DNA of 64,000 nt from Hemibagrus wyckioides (lineage: Eukaryota > Chordata > Actinopteri > Siluriformes > Bagridae). The notes under the pieces were generated by a model. It worked only from the letters and a program-made list of their open reading frames with translations. It did not search any database and was not told where the DNA came from. This document shows, in pieces, positions 34,070 to 45,581 of the stretch. Every line of letters begins with the position of its first letter. Positions within the stretch are counted from its first letter, which is position 1. The DNA is taken from the NCBI RefSeq assembly GCF_019097595.1, contig NC_080715.1, forward strand, positions 30,401,355 through 30,465,354, written 5' to 3'. The translations under genes were made by a program, and so were the position numbers.

Positions 34070-36559
34070 CCTTTATTCATAATTTGATCTCAAACCCAAA
34101 TGTCTTCAGTGTATAGAATAAAAACATAAAAGAAATGGCCTTGCTGTTCCTAAACTTTTGTAGAGCACTGTATAATTTTACACTCGATTCCTAATTTATG
34201 AAGTTTTCTTCTTTTATCTTTAACTTCCTTATAATCTTCCTTAGTCTTCATTTTCACTTTATTCCTTACAGCTAGTTTCTTTAATGACAGTTTAACTGAC
34301 ACTTTTTTTTTTTCCAGAAGCAGTTTTACTATTTCACAGGTGAAGGCCAATTGTGAAAATGTTAACTCAGTCTCTATCATCTGGAGCTTACGGATCCTGG
34401 TGGGGATGAATGCTTATGCAAGCAGCATTTTTCTCTTTTTTTTCTTTGTTTTTGACTTTAAAAATGTACTCTAAGGGAACACGAGTTTGCAGTAAAAATA
34501 CAGACAGCAAGAATTCCTCTGTTATTTAGACATATCTGATCAGTCCCTGTGGGGATTGAACACTTTTGCAAGCTAGTATATCTGTCACTGTTCTGTTCTC
34601 TTTTCTGTCTTGCCTTTTCTTGTCTCTAAAGTTTATATTGGTGTTTTTTAAATGTCTACTAATTGCACCAATCATCTTTAAATTTGTCTGTGTGCCTGAC
34701 CTCCTTTGAATCTCTGAATGTTCCAGTCTTTTTACCTTTTTACATTCGCTTTCTTCTTCTTACTTTGTGAACACTTTCTTTATTTCACTTATTACTTATT
34801 ATCACTTTAAATAAACCAAAAGGAAAAGTGAACAAATTAAAAGTAATGGCAAATAATTATCTCCTCCCAGAAACTCCTCATCCATTCAGAAACCTAACTT
34901 CCTCTTCAGCATACTCATGGTTTTTCAGATTTAGTCCCATTTCCTTTCAAACTTCCAGGTTCTCTATGATAAAAGTTGTCATTAGCAGTGACAGCCATGG
35001 CACAATCAATAATAGCACTTTCAAAGTTTTAATTTTATTTTCAATTTTATCCTACAAACATATAAAAACTGTACAGTTACATGTAAATTTATATATTTCT
35101 GTTTTCCACCGCACCCACTTGGAAATAAATGTTAATTCAATTAGTCTGTCACACTGAGAAACTGAGGAAAATATGATGGCTTGCCACATGCCACCTTTCT
35201 TTCACTGCTGTATTTGTAGTTATGTATGAGTTTTGGCAGATTGTTCAGCACAGTGGTGGAAATATCAGTGCTGGTTTATTCTGCTTAAACGTGTACAGAA
35301 TATAAGTAACGAGAAAAAGTTGTGCACAGCGTGATCTTATTTGCAGTGTCAAAGGCATAATAGTCTGATAATTAATATACAAATCATTCTGAAATAAAAG
35401 TGATATTAACGCACATAATAAATGCTGTTAATTTAGAACGTGTTATACCAATTTAGCATCCAGATATAAACTGTCACATTTACTGTAATATCTTGTTTTG
35501 CTGTAATTTGTACTCTATGATCTCTTGCATTATTGTTACTACTATTATAATTGCTTGTATTATTGTTATTGTTGTATTATTATTCCCAATATCCACAAAT
35601 TTCTCCCCATTTAAAGCTTGCACTACTTTTGGATTTTCTAATGATCCAGGTTTCCTCCATTTGTCACCCCCCAAAGCCTTTGTAATTAGCAAATAGTCAA
35701 GTTAGATGCTAAACACAACAAATGCACAAGAATTGTATTGCTGCTTCAACTGTCTTTTTTTATCTGGCAAACTTTTTTGATGAGTAAAGCGGTCTAAATA
35801 TTAGTCTCTCCTGATAATGCTGAGTCTTTTGGACCCATATTTGTACCACTGGGCCCATATTTATATGGGTGGCCTTTACTAAGCCCTCGGCAAACCAGTT
35901 TTTAAAAACCTAACATGGCACAAAAGGCCTTGGGGCTCAACTGTCCTTAACTATTTGTGGAACCAGTGCGACCAGCTGAAAATGGCACATCTCTAGGGTT
36001 GCTGGTATAAAGTGATTAGTAGTAGGGAGAATATTCGGTGCCCTAATAAAAGGTAGCATTTCTAAATTCGAGATGCAGTTAAAAATGTCAGCCTGCAACA
36101 TTAATTATTTGAGATGTCATGTGTCCTGCCATAAAGAAATGTTAAATTAAGCTCTAAAGAACATTTCAGCTCAGACACTTTGGTATCTCAGAGTAAAGCA
36201 TGAATTGCATTTAATGATACACCAGTATGTGGTAATTGGTCACCTGCTATAATAACTGCTAGCCCAAATCCCTGAAACTTATCATCACTGGATGAATTTC
36301 TCTACTCTCGCAGTCTACTATTACTGTACAAGCTTTTGAACCGGCAATATTGTTTGGTGTTCATTTGGGAGCTTGGTGGAATATTGGGCTGGGGAAATAT
36401 CAGACAATGTAATAGTTGCTCCAATCACTCAGTGAGTTCTGGACTGGGAATCAACAACTTATTTTAGCCTGTTACTGTGGCTCTAGAGAGCCAGATATTG
36501 GCGAAAACCTGTCCTTATCCCCACATCTAACACCAGTCCCAAACCTTTCCTGTGTATAC
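34070..36559. other. AT-rich DNA, no gene recognised
   Basis: The lysine-rich minus frame at 34150-34380 and other short frames show no motif. No repeat family recognised. Confidence 0.4.
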
Positions 36560-37058
36560 CAAAACTATTCCCATCCTCTACCTGTGTAATCCATCTCTTC
36601 CCTCTCTTGACCCAGTATATCCCAACACCATTCCCACCCTGTTTCTCTGTATCCATCTTAACACTCTACTAACCCAACACCATTCCCATCCTGTCTCTCT
36701 GTATCCATCTTAACACTCTTCTAACCCAACACCATTCCTAACCTGTCTCTCTGTATCCATCTTAACTCTCTCCTAACCCAACACCATTCCCCCTGTCTCT
36801 CTGTATCCATCTCAACACTTTCCTTAACCAACACCATTACCACCCTGTCTCTCTGTATCCATCTCAACACTCTCCTAACCCAACACCATTTCCCCTGTCT
36901 CTCTGTATCCATCCCAATGCTCTCCTAACCCAACACCATTCCTACCCTGTCTCTGTGTATCCATCTCAACATTTCCTAACCCAACACCATTCCCATCCTG
37001 TCTCTCTGTATCGTTCTTAACAATCACCTAACCCAACACCATTCCCACCCTGTCTCTC
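36560..37058. repeat. 52-bp minisatellite, about 9 units
   Basis: The unit is TCTCTGTATCCATCT..AACACTCTCCTAACCCAACACCATTCCCACCCTG-like. GTATCC anchors fall at 36649, 36701, 36753, 36803, 36855, 36905, 36957 and 37008, giving steps of 50-52 bp. The array ends abruptly in the Tc1 sequence at 37059. Confidence 0.95.
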
Positions 37059-37385
37059 TAAGGATTTGAGCGAGTATGAAAAGGGCCAAATTGTGATGGC
37101 TAGATGACTGGATCAGAGCATCTCCAAAACTGCAGCTCTTGTGGGGTGTTCCCGGTCTGCAGTGGTCAGTATCTATCAAAAATGGTCCAAGGAAGGAGCA
37201 GTGGAGAAGCAGCGACAGGGTCATGGGGAGCCAAGGCTCATTGATGCACATGTGGAGTGAGGAGATGAGCTACTGTTGCTCAAATTGCTGAAGAAGTTAA
37301 TGCTGGTTCTGATAGAACGGTTTCAAAATACACTTTGCAACATAATATTAGGCAGTTGGTCATAATTTTACGCCTGGTCGGTGTA
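37059..37385 (+). mobile_element. Tc1-like derivative, family A, 5' end replaced by minisatellite
   Basis: It starts inside the HTH coding part ([19 protein letters not shown]) directly after the 52-bp array and runs to the 3' end ATAATTTTACGCCTGGTCGG. The 5' TIR and start codon are absent. Confidence 0.88.
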
Positions 37386-37932
37386 TCTCCACATTTACCC
37401 ATACTATGATGAGTAATAGTGATCTAAGTTTTCTGATTGATGATTTTTTTTGTCCAATTAATTTTCATTCATGTCTGTGATGGAAATACAATTCAAATCT
37501 GTTAAGTTTTACCTTTATTAGAATTCACAGGAAGCAGTTCATCTTTTTAAAGTGAATACACTTCAGTCTGGCAGACTGGCAGGACTATAGACTTCTATTT
37601 GGCAGTAATGTGACATAAACCTTCACTATGTTTTGTGGCACCTCTTGGATGGGTTATAATGCTACATGTTTGTCATTTCATTATTGTTACCACAGTGAGA
37701 ACATTTTCATTACTATCCCAGTAGCAATACTGTGAAACCCGTCCCAAGTTCCACTGCTGATAGATTCAGCTTCATTTAATTGATGCTAAATGTTAAGAAA
37801 TATACACATCTCAGTTTTAGAAACAACACTTATAAAAGTTTTCTCAAGATAACAGCATGCAGCAAAAATCCTGATTCAGGCATGCTAAACAACGATTTCA
37901 AATTGTGCAGACTAGAGCACTCTGTGTGGGAG
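37386..37932. other. AT-rich spacer
   Basis: No feature recognised. Confidence 0.4.
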
Positions 37933-38204
37933 TTAATTGCGTAAAAAAACAGCATACTGGCCATTTCCCAAAAATCCTTTATTTACTCCTCCCACAGCAC
38001 TGAGATATGCTTTATACATATGGGCATTCTGTCTAACATTCTGTGTTGTGCTACTACCGTCTGCTGCCTTCACATCACTATAAACTCTGCGTATAATAAG
38101 CGTGACCAGATGGAAAACTGAAGCTTTTTCTTTGTACTTTCTACTTCTAGAAATAGATAGTGTAGCAACAAATACAATGATAGCAACAACAGTAATGGAA
38201 AGAC
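37933..38204 (-). CDS. Possible transmembrane/cytoplasmic exon of a receptor-like gene
   Basis: On the minus strand a strong pyrimidine tract ends in TTCTTCCATAG| and opens a frame to a stop at 37933. Residues 1-20 of the exon (GLSITVVAIIVFVATLSISR) form one membrane segment. Positive residues (SRSRKYKEK) and a tail of about 65 residues with RVYSDV and NGQYAVF follow. The intron would be phase 1, as is usual for Ig-superfamily receptor exons. No extracellular domain is found upstream on the minus strand, and neither tyrosine fits a strict ITIM. It could be an isolated relic or chance. Confidence 0.22.
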
Positions 38205-38639
38205 CTATGGAAGAAGTACAAAACACAATGAAGAGGAAAAATAAAGGCAACGATCAAGAAAATTAATCAAGTAAGAGTAAATAAATCATCAGGGGAAACT
38301 GCTTGAGTAATGAGTTTCTTTTATGTCTATAATCGACACAATTGTTTTCTATCTTGTTTTCTTCTTAACTAACCAAGCGAGTTGTAGTGAAAAATTCAGT
38401 GTTTTTATGTAAAGAAATCATTATTGTCTAGTCTTACAAAGTTCTTTTTCTTGATGATAACAGGTTTCTTTGTTCTGAAAACCACAGGTAAAGCAAGCTG
38501 TACATCTAAAGCAAGGGAATGATGATGTGTAGCCTGATGATAGCTAGCTAACTCAAGTTTCAAACTACATACTTAGCTATCTTTACATGGCTAAGACAAT
38601 CTTCTGTCCTAGCTCTGTGGTGGTGTTTTTATGTTGAAC
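38205..38639. other. AT-rich spacer
   Basis: No Ig-like domain or other exon is recognised upstream of the membrane segment on the minus strand. Confidence 0.4.
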
Positions 38640-38765
38640 TTTGTTGTTGTATATTTATGTAGCACCAAGTCCTGGAGAAACGTTGTTTAATTTCACTGTG
38701 TACTGCGTCAGCTATATGTGGTTGAAATGACAATAAAGCTTCTTGAATCTTGAATCTTGAATCTA
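38640..38765 (+). mobile_element. 3' end of a LINE with (TTGAATC)n tail
   Basis: TTTAATTTCACTGTGTACTG, then GGTTGAAATGACAATAAAGC and three TTGAATC units. This pattern is typical of 3'-UTR ends of fish LINEs of the L2/CR1 type. There is no ORF in this copy. Confidence 0.65.
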
Positions 38766-39734
38766 GCAATGTTTCCCTATACACATCATCTTGAGCATTA
38801 CCTTGCTGGGAAGGCTTTTAACACAACATATTAAACACTATAGACAACACGACTGAACACTGAAGTTCAAAATGCTACACACTTCCTCGGGTTGGATTTT
38901 GAGCCATTAAATGTTTTGAAATTTTAGCATAATTTGCAGATTACACTAGCGCTGGATACTACTCCGTCTTCACTGTTTCAGACATTTCTGCTGCTGACTA
39001 AGCATTTGGTGCCTGAAGTTTTCTCAGGAAGCTGCTTAGTTTTGATTGGCTGTCTAAAATTAATGAGTACAGTTTTCACATACATCTTTAAATTAGTTTC
39101 TGAGTAAAAGATACTTGAACAGAATTAAGATTGCTGAACGAAAAGTAGGTGATATTCATCTCCTTCTCTTAATCAAATCTGACTCCAGGTTAATGATGTT
39201 ACTAGTCCTCATTGGAAGTGAACTTCGTGAAAACTATGAAAATGACACTTTTTTCAAGGTTCAGAAAAGGACTAGATGGAGGCCTGGTTTAACAAAAAAT
39301 GTTCCTTGTTAACACAATTTAGCCTCTGGGCTAGCTCCTGTGTGGCCTCTTTATGCCAAAAACAGAACAGTCAATTGCTGCATGACTCAATTCCTGATGT
39401 TGGGGAGAAAGCAGCAGCTAGGAGAGAATTAAAACTGACAATAATGTCCTCTTAGAGAATGGTTTCATTGCAGAGCAAGAGCTGTACAAAGGAGCATAAA
39501 CAGACAAGTGGCAAGGGAAGGATGTTATCAGTAGGTCTCCTGTGGAAGGAATAGGAGCAGAGTTGAGCAGGTCAGGGTCTAGCTCATTACCAACAGCATG
39601 CAGGTCTTTAAGTCCCTGTTTCCTTGGAGAAAAAGAAAGCCCTGAAATAATGTACTCTCCTCCAAGTCCAGTGTAGCGTGGATATAAAATATCTTGACAC
39701 CTTTGTTAAAATTGCTAAGTTTTGTGGTAGAAAT
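38766..39734. other. Unique DNA, no gene recognised
   Basis: No motif in the short frames (e.g. 39115-39312). Confidence 0.4.
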
Positions 39735-39950
39735 GATGTCTTTCAGCTACTCCCTGTTTGGGCCACAGCGGGTCATCCAATCATCATATTTAGATTTTTG
39801 AAGGTTTACGCAATCCTTCCTGACGCAACCCTCCCATTTTATCAGGGCTTGGAATTGGCACTGAGTGTTAACCCCTCAGCAGCTGACCTGGGAACTGAAA
39901 CCATGCTGCGGCAGTGAGAGAGCAGAATCCTGCTACTGGCCCACCAGGAT
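39735..39950 (-). mobile_element. tRNA-Glu-like SINE, family 3 (near full length)
   Basis: The minus strand head TGGTGGGCCAGTAGCAGGAT is followed by CACTGCCGCAGCATGG and a B-box region (GGTTTCAGTTCCC). The AAGCCCTGATAAAATGGGAG body and the 3' GGCCCAAACAGGGAGTAGC part follow. No clear target duplication was found. Confidence 0.88.
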
Positions 39951-40029
39951 GTTTGCTTTAGTGAAAGGAGAAAAAAAACGTATAAACAGGTTACATAACT
40001 AAGTAATACATTGTTAAACCACTCTTGTT

Positions 40030-40252
40030 TGTAAATACAACATTCAGTGTTTTTCTCTAAGACTACCAGCGTATTCCAAATTTTCCAAATTGCTAGGGGA
40101 TCTCCCATGCCCAGCCTCATCCTAATTGAATTTAGATCTGAGATCTGACTGGACCATTCCAAAACAATCTTCTCCTTCTGAAGCTCTTCCTTTGTTGACA
40201 TGGATTTGTGCTTTGGGTTATTATCATGCAGCTAGAAGTTAATGTTTTGCTT

Positions 40253-40283
<31 letters not shown>

Positions 40284-40292
40284 TTCTTCTTC

Positions 40293-40323
<31 letters not shown>

Positions 40324-40740
40324 GCTGTCTAAGAGAATCCTGCATGTTTTGTAACAGAATAGATTCTGGAGCTATCCATAATTCCCTGTATCTCGACTAC
40401 AGTACCAATTCCATCTGAAGAGTCTCATCAGAGCACATGTGGTTTGGGGTGATTTTGGCAGGTTTTGGGTGCTTTTATTTATTTGTTTTTATAGTCAGTC
40501 TGTCCCACAGTTCTGATATGTTAATAATACAAGAGGTTGTTTTTACATGCAGGGAGTTACCAGTACCTTCCAAATACTTCTGCAGCACCTTTAATGTTGC
40601 TGTAGATCTCTTAGCAGCATCTCTGATAAGTTTTCTTCTTATCCTTTCATCAATTTTGGGTGTCCTGTTCTTATTAATGTCACTGTGGTGTACCATTATT
40701 TTTCATCATGTTGATGGGCCTTCATGGTGGTATATCATTT
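40030..40740 (-). pseudogene. Tc1-like transposase remnant split by a microsatellite
   Basis: Minus-strand DD34E transposase relic from a different family than the one at 2735-3440. The N-terminal region has IRRKLIRDAAKRSTATLK and a HTH trace (40475-40696). The first catalytic block, CSDETLQMEL, lies near 40405-40440. The second, HDNNPKHKS, lies near 40205-40230. The third, WSSQISDLNSIR, is near 40120-40160, with the Asn-Pro-Ile-Glu motif eroded. A (CTT)n(ATT)n array at 40250-40323 separates the first and second blocks. Confidence 0.82.
40250..40323. repeat. Compound (CTT)n(ATT)n microsatellite
   Basis: About 14 CTT units and then about 10 ATT units. It lies inside the transposase remnant. 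Confidence 0.96.
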
Positions 40741-42104
40741 AACTATGGGATCCTGTGCAACTGTTGTTAGCTCTATGAGGACCATGGCTTCAGGATTTGG
40801 ATGAAACTTATATGATGGCAAGAAAAACTTAAATGAAAGAAAGGGGTTATTCAGAATCACTTCCTTGATGGCATGTGTATGATAATTATCTCTGAACATT
40901 ATTGTGAATATGATTGGTTCATTCTAAGCACAGTCACATGCTCCATTATAAAATAGCGTGTACATATAATTTTCTGACAACACTATTATTTTTTTTCTAA
41001 AACATTTGTTTTTCACTTAAATTTTGCTGGTTGCTACATCACATTAAACGTGGTAAAAGACATGATTTATTCACCTTGGTTTATTTGTTTAGATCATAAC
41101 AATTTATCAGGGCTGTGTAGACATGTTTATATCCACTGTATGTCCATATTATAACTGACCAAACGGAGATCAGCTGTCGCACCTGGCATGATTTCAGGAA
41201 CAATCTGGTGGCTATGAGGAGAACATCATGATGTTTCAGCACCATGGACAGTGGAAAATTAGTTTTGATTCTTTACAAACAGATTTATAATGAAATCATT
41301 GAAATTCTGTCACACTTGCTCAGGTCACATTTGGTTTCTAATTTGAGATCTAATAAGATCTTTTACTCATTCTCAAAAACAGGAATAATGACAGCTTTGG
41401 TTTTCAAACATCAAAACATAGTTTCATAGTGAAGACCATGTGGCAGATTTTTACCACCTGGATTGCTTTTTTTTAATAATTGATAAAAAGTTTAAATAAT
41501 AGTCTAAAAGACATCTCGCTTATTTTATTTGGCTATGTAATCAGGAACAGCATATAATCAACTAATCATAACTAATCACTACTTGTTTTCCACCAGTCAG
41601 TTGGTAATATTGCATGTAATTGAGTTTATACTTTTATTTTTTTATTTTCAATTCAAGTGTGAAGCTCAGAAATGAACCTTCAGCATTATTTTATTTATTT
41701 TACTATTTGATTGAGGCACAGTGCACACATATGTGTGCTTCATTAATTTTCTATTGATGATATGTCTATGCAGCATGTCCACACTGGAGTCAGCCTGCTG
41801 GAATATCTGAATCCAGTGCAAATTTAATCCCAAAATGCTGATTAGTTGAGAATTTTATAGATTTTATAAAATGGCTCAGACTGTCCTGTTCTCACAGTGC
41901 TTGTCAAATTTATTTTAGACACTCAATTGACCAGAATAAGTGTAAAAAAATACCTTTATGAATCCAGCATCATCAGCAGACTGAGTATGATGGAGTTACT
42001 AATAATTATCAAACTAATAATATCGATCTAATATTTGTTCCTTATTAGAGCAGTTTCTTTGACCCTAGTTCATGTTTTTTTTTTTCTACTTTGACCTCAT
42101 ATGG
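40741..42104. other. AT-rich DNA, no gene recognised
   Basis: No feature recognised in this stretch. Confidence 0.4.
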
Positions 42105-42290
42105 TGATATGTGGCTGAGTCAACAAACCTTTCCTTCACGGCAAGCCTGTTTGGATTGATATCCCCCAGGGTGAATTGTTTCCCACACTTCTATTTGTCC
42201 TTTGCATGAATATGCTGGTCCAGATGCTGCCTTCTGGTGTGGAACACATTCAGTATGCTGATGACCTGATGCTCTGTGAATTTAAAATCC
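42105..42290 (+). pseudogene. LINE reverse-transcriptase fragment with YADD
   Basis: One open stretch reads KPFLHGKPVWIDIPQGELFP, then LLFVLCMNMLVQ and HIQYADDLMLC. IPQGE..P and QYADD (YADD at 42254-42265) are reverse-transcriptase blocks; the two Asp bind catalytic metal. The frame ends soon after, with no LINE sequence recognised on either side, so this is a short insertion or a heavily decayed copy. Confidence 0.8.
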
Positions 42291-42469
42291 TTCCTGTGTT
42301 AATCCTTCCAGTCAAGCTTTAGGTGACATTCTGTCATTAAGAAAATGTCTTAAATAATAAGACTTAATGGTCATATGTCATCAGATCTGCTTTAGATGAC
42401 AGAAGATTTATATCCAAATTAGAAAAACACTTATCTGCATCAGTCTAACTATTTAACCCTAAGACAATG

Positions 42470-42709
42470 GAGCCTTTATTATCGCACACACACACATTAC
42501 AGCACGGTGGAAATCTTTTCTTTGCATACACCAGCTGAGGAAGTTGGGGTCAGAGCGCAGGGGCAGCTATGATGCAGCACCTCTGCACTAGAGAGGGTTA
42601 ATGGTCTTGCTCAATTGCCCAACAGTGACAGTTTGGCAGTGCTAGGGCTTGAACCATGACCTTCTGATCAACAACCCAGAGCCTTAACCATTTGAGCCAC
42701 CACTGCCCT
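42470..42709 (-). mobile_element. tRNA-derived SINE, family 1
   Basis: The minus strand carries the full head (GTGGCTCAAATGGTTAAGGC, then GGTCATGGTTCAAGCCC) and body. It ends in GATAATAAAGGCTC, with a short (GT)n interruption near the 3' end. Confidence 0.92.
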
Positions 42710-42835
42710 AATGAGGAAGCCTGAGGTGACAGTGGCAAGGAAAAACTCCCTGAGCTGATTATAAGGGAAGAAACCTTCAGAGGAACCAGACTCTAAAGGG
42801 AACCCATCCTCATTTGCATGACACTGGAGAGTAAA
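42710..42835 (+). repeat. Interspersed repeat next to the SINE
   Basis: AAGCCTGAGGTGACAGTGGC, AAGGAAAAACTCCCTGAGCT, GAAACCTTCAGAGGAACCAG and AAGGGAACCCATCCTCATTT. This is a common fish repeat motif; a shorter copy lies at 23548-23592. The class is unknown. Confidence 0.7.
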
Positions 42836-44978
42836 TAAAGTAAATGTAAATAATGTCCTTTCATCAAGAGTGTATAGTAACGAAAAATTGTCTAATCTCC
42901 TCTAATGAAAAGCATATATTTGCAATCAGTACATACACATATACATTCACCTGTCTGTCCACTTTCAGTAATTCTCTGGGTGTCTTCACACCTGGCTTGT
43001 TTGAAGTGTTTGAAACCTATTGGGAACCTAGTGGTGAACGTTGAAGTTAAGCTGGAAGGACCCAGCAACCCTTTCAAAGCTTTTTTTCCCTGCTGATGTC
43101 AATAGTGTAGTAAATAGGGCAGCAGAATATCCTCAGAGTAGAGCTTATGAACAGGCGAGAGGCCATCACTCAAGAGTGTAACTTGCACTGCACAGAACTC
43201 CACTTTAATGTTACTGAACCAAGTATCAAAAATTAGTGAGTGGCATCTCCCATTAAAATGCCATGTTACATTAGTGGGTCATGCGTAAATTAATGTTAGA
43301 TAACCACAAATTGCTCTGCTGGGTAGGGAAGCTGCTCATTTGAATATGAATGTATCCCATTTTGGCCTTTAGTTGGACTTAAAACATATAACATGTCAAC
43401 ATCCTTACACATATCCAGTGTGATGCATGGTGGTGGTTGCATCTTCATATGAACACCATAATACTCTTCCATAATGTTAGGCTCATGAATAAAGAATGTA
43501 AAGCATCAGAAATCAGATGAAACGTGTCATTTACAAGCATAATGCTTAATGTCCCAGATACTATACTGTTTCTATTTTATTTTATTTTATTTTATTTGAT
43601 GCTTAATAAATATTTCTGTTGGAAATTTGTTTTGTACACAAAATATTACATACTGTACTGGCTACATACTGTACCAAAGGCATAGCTAGAGGGATGGATT
43701 TCAGGCGTCAATCCACACAGAAATATTTTTCAGCTTAAAATGCTTATTCCTTAACATTATGCTTAACATAACCAAATGAATACAGCATGACTGATTATAT
43801 AGTCATTTCTATGCATTATTATATTGCAAGAAATGTACAAATATGGTATTCTATGTTAATAGTTATATTCTATGTGTGATCATTACAAAGCTATATTCTC
43901 CAAAAAATTAGATGAGTGCATCACTTTAGTTTGTTTATTCAACCAGACTGTGACAGGATTAACCAATAAGGACTGTGCATTTGTTTTAGTTTCTGTTTGA
44001 AATCTTCTAGACATCTAGCTGGACTTAAGCTTAGAGGTATAGAGCTGAGAGCAGATGGAGGAGAGAAATGGAAGAGAGAGTCTGGTTTCATAACATATAA
44101 GCTATGTTATTAATATGGCAAGATTGGCTGAAGGTGGATCCTGACTTATATGGTCAAATAACAAATTCCTGACACCATTACTCCTACGCATCCTGTCAAA
44201 ATGCATCACGACTCCAATAGACTCAACCAAAATGCATGAGCATGTCACACTTAGTGTATCAAAATAACTGTACAGATGATTATATTTTAAGATATTTCTA
44301 TACTATCCCACTTCACAATCTTTTTTCTGCAGTGCAGTATGTTATATTGAGTTCAACTGTTTCAAGAGATGACATTAATGCCAGATTAGTAGATGTGGGA
44401 TGATGGCATTATGTGAGGATGTATTGGTGAACTTCATGTGACACATTTAAATCTTCTCGCCCTTCTGCCCTCGTTCACAGTGCCAAGATGACAAGATAAA
44501 TAGATTAGACTGGCAACCTGTCACTGTATCTATTGACTCTGTCTCTCAGGCAAACATATTTACCCCATCTGGTAAGGTGGATGTCTTATGCTGTAAGAAG
44601 CTAATCCATATTCATAGAAAAGCACGAGAGCCGTGATTAACAAAACAACAGGCAGCAATCATTGCTGAGCATTTTTTGGCACTTTTTATGTTTAGGTTTT
44701 TACATTTTTGAATCCTTAAGTAATGATTTCTTGCACATTTGGGACACTTTGTGACAGCAGCACTGTACGTTCTCTTGGAAATACTTAAACTTGAAAATGA
44801 CTGCATAAGTGGACTGATTTTAGAGTATCTCTATTGTGCAAACTATAAGAATATTTCTTATAATCTGTCAGTCAAGTGCTGGGGCCTGATAAACACCTGC
44901 TGGGGCATGGCTATAGCTGCTAAATATACTGCTAAACAATCATTTTGAGACTATTTGCTGACTTTATAACTAATTACT
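42836..44978. other. AT-rich DNA with a small DNA-element fragment
   Basis: 42970-43090 (TGTCTTCACACCTGGC...) resembles the element piece at 21765-21960. A (TTTTA)n run lies at 43572-43597. No gene recognised. Confidence 0.4.
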
Positions 44979-45099
44979 GACTCTATAGATCAGGGATCAT
45001 AGGTAAAATATGGCTTCATGGACCTCGCTTTGTACACAGCGACTCTATAGATCAGGGATCATAGGTAAAACATGGCTTCATGGACCTCGCTTTGTACAG
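44979..45099. repeat. Tandem duplication, two 62-bp units
   Basis: GACTCTATAGATCAGGGATC starts at 44979 and again at 45041. The copies differ at very few positions (AATATGG/AACATGG), so the duplication is recent. Confidence 0.97.
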
Positions 45100-45136
45100 G
45101 GGGCATTGAACTGGTCATACTGTAGCAACTCATGAC

Positions 45137-45581
45137 TGTGACGGGCTGAACACAAACACGCAGGAGGCGAGGGTGGTGAAAAATGTGCTCTTTTATATAT
45201 TAAAGTTAAAATGTGAGTTGAGATGAACAGGCAGTCGGTGAAGGGTGCTGTTGTTGATGGTATACTGTGTGGCACTGAGTTTCAGGCAGTGCTGAGCAGC
45301 AATATGGCAGGACCCAGAAAGTGCAGGGTGCAGAATGTTCATGGAGCGTCGTCCTCAGTTTTGGCAGTCGGTTCTAGAATACAGAGGAAAACATGCATCA
45401 GTTTATAGCTGTCAAAAGACCCTTGGGTGTTTCTGCCACTCCACCCTGCAGTCAATATGCTCCTTTGCTGTGCATAACAGGGGTGCTGAAGGGGCGCTGT
45501 CAACTTCAGCACCTGGGTGGTAGTCATGGGAGGAGTGTGTTTAGGCTGCCTGCGGGTGGTGGTGTGGGCTCTCCCATCACA
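45137..45581. mobile_element. Candidate solo LTR
   Basis: A 445-bp, clearly GC-richer block with TG...CA ends and a 9-bp imperfect terminal inverted pair (TGTGACGGG / CCCATCACA). The flanks CATGAC and CATAC are only weakly alike, so the target duplication is not convincing. Internal frames on both strands are uninformative. It might instead be part of another unclassified element. Confidence 0.45.

Noticed and set aside
36721..36912. Minus-strand frame with MDTERQG repeats
   Set aside because: It is a translation of the 52-bp minisatellite; the unit length (50-52 bp) is not a multiple of three and the frame does not persist.
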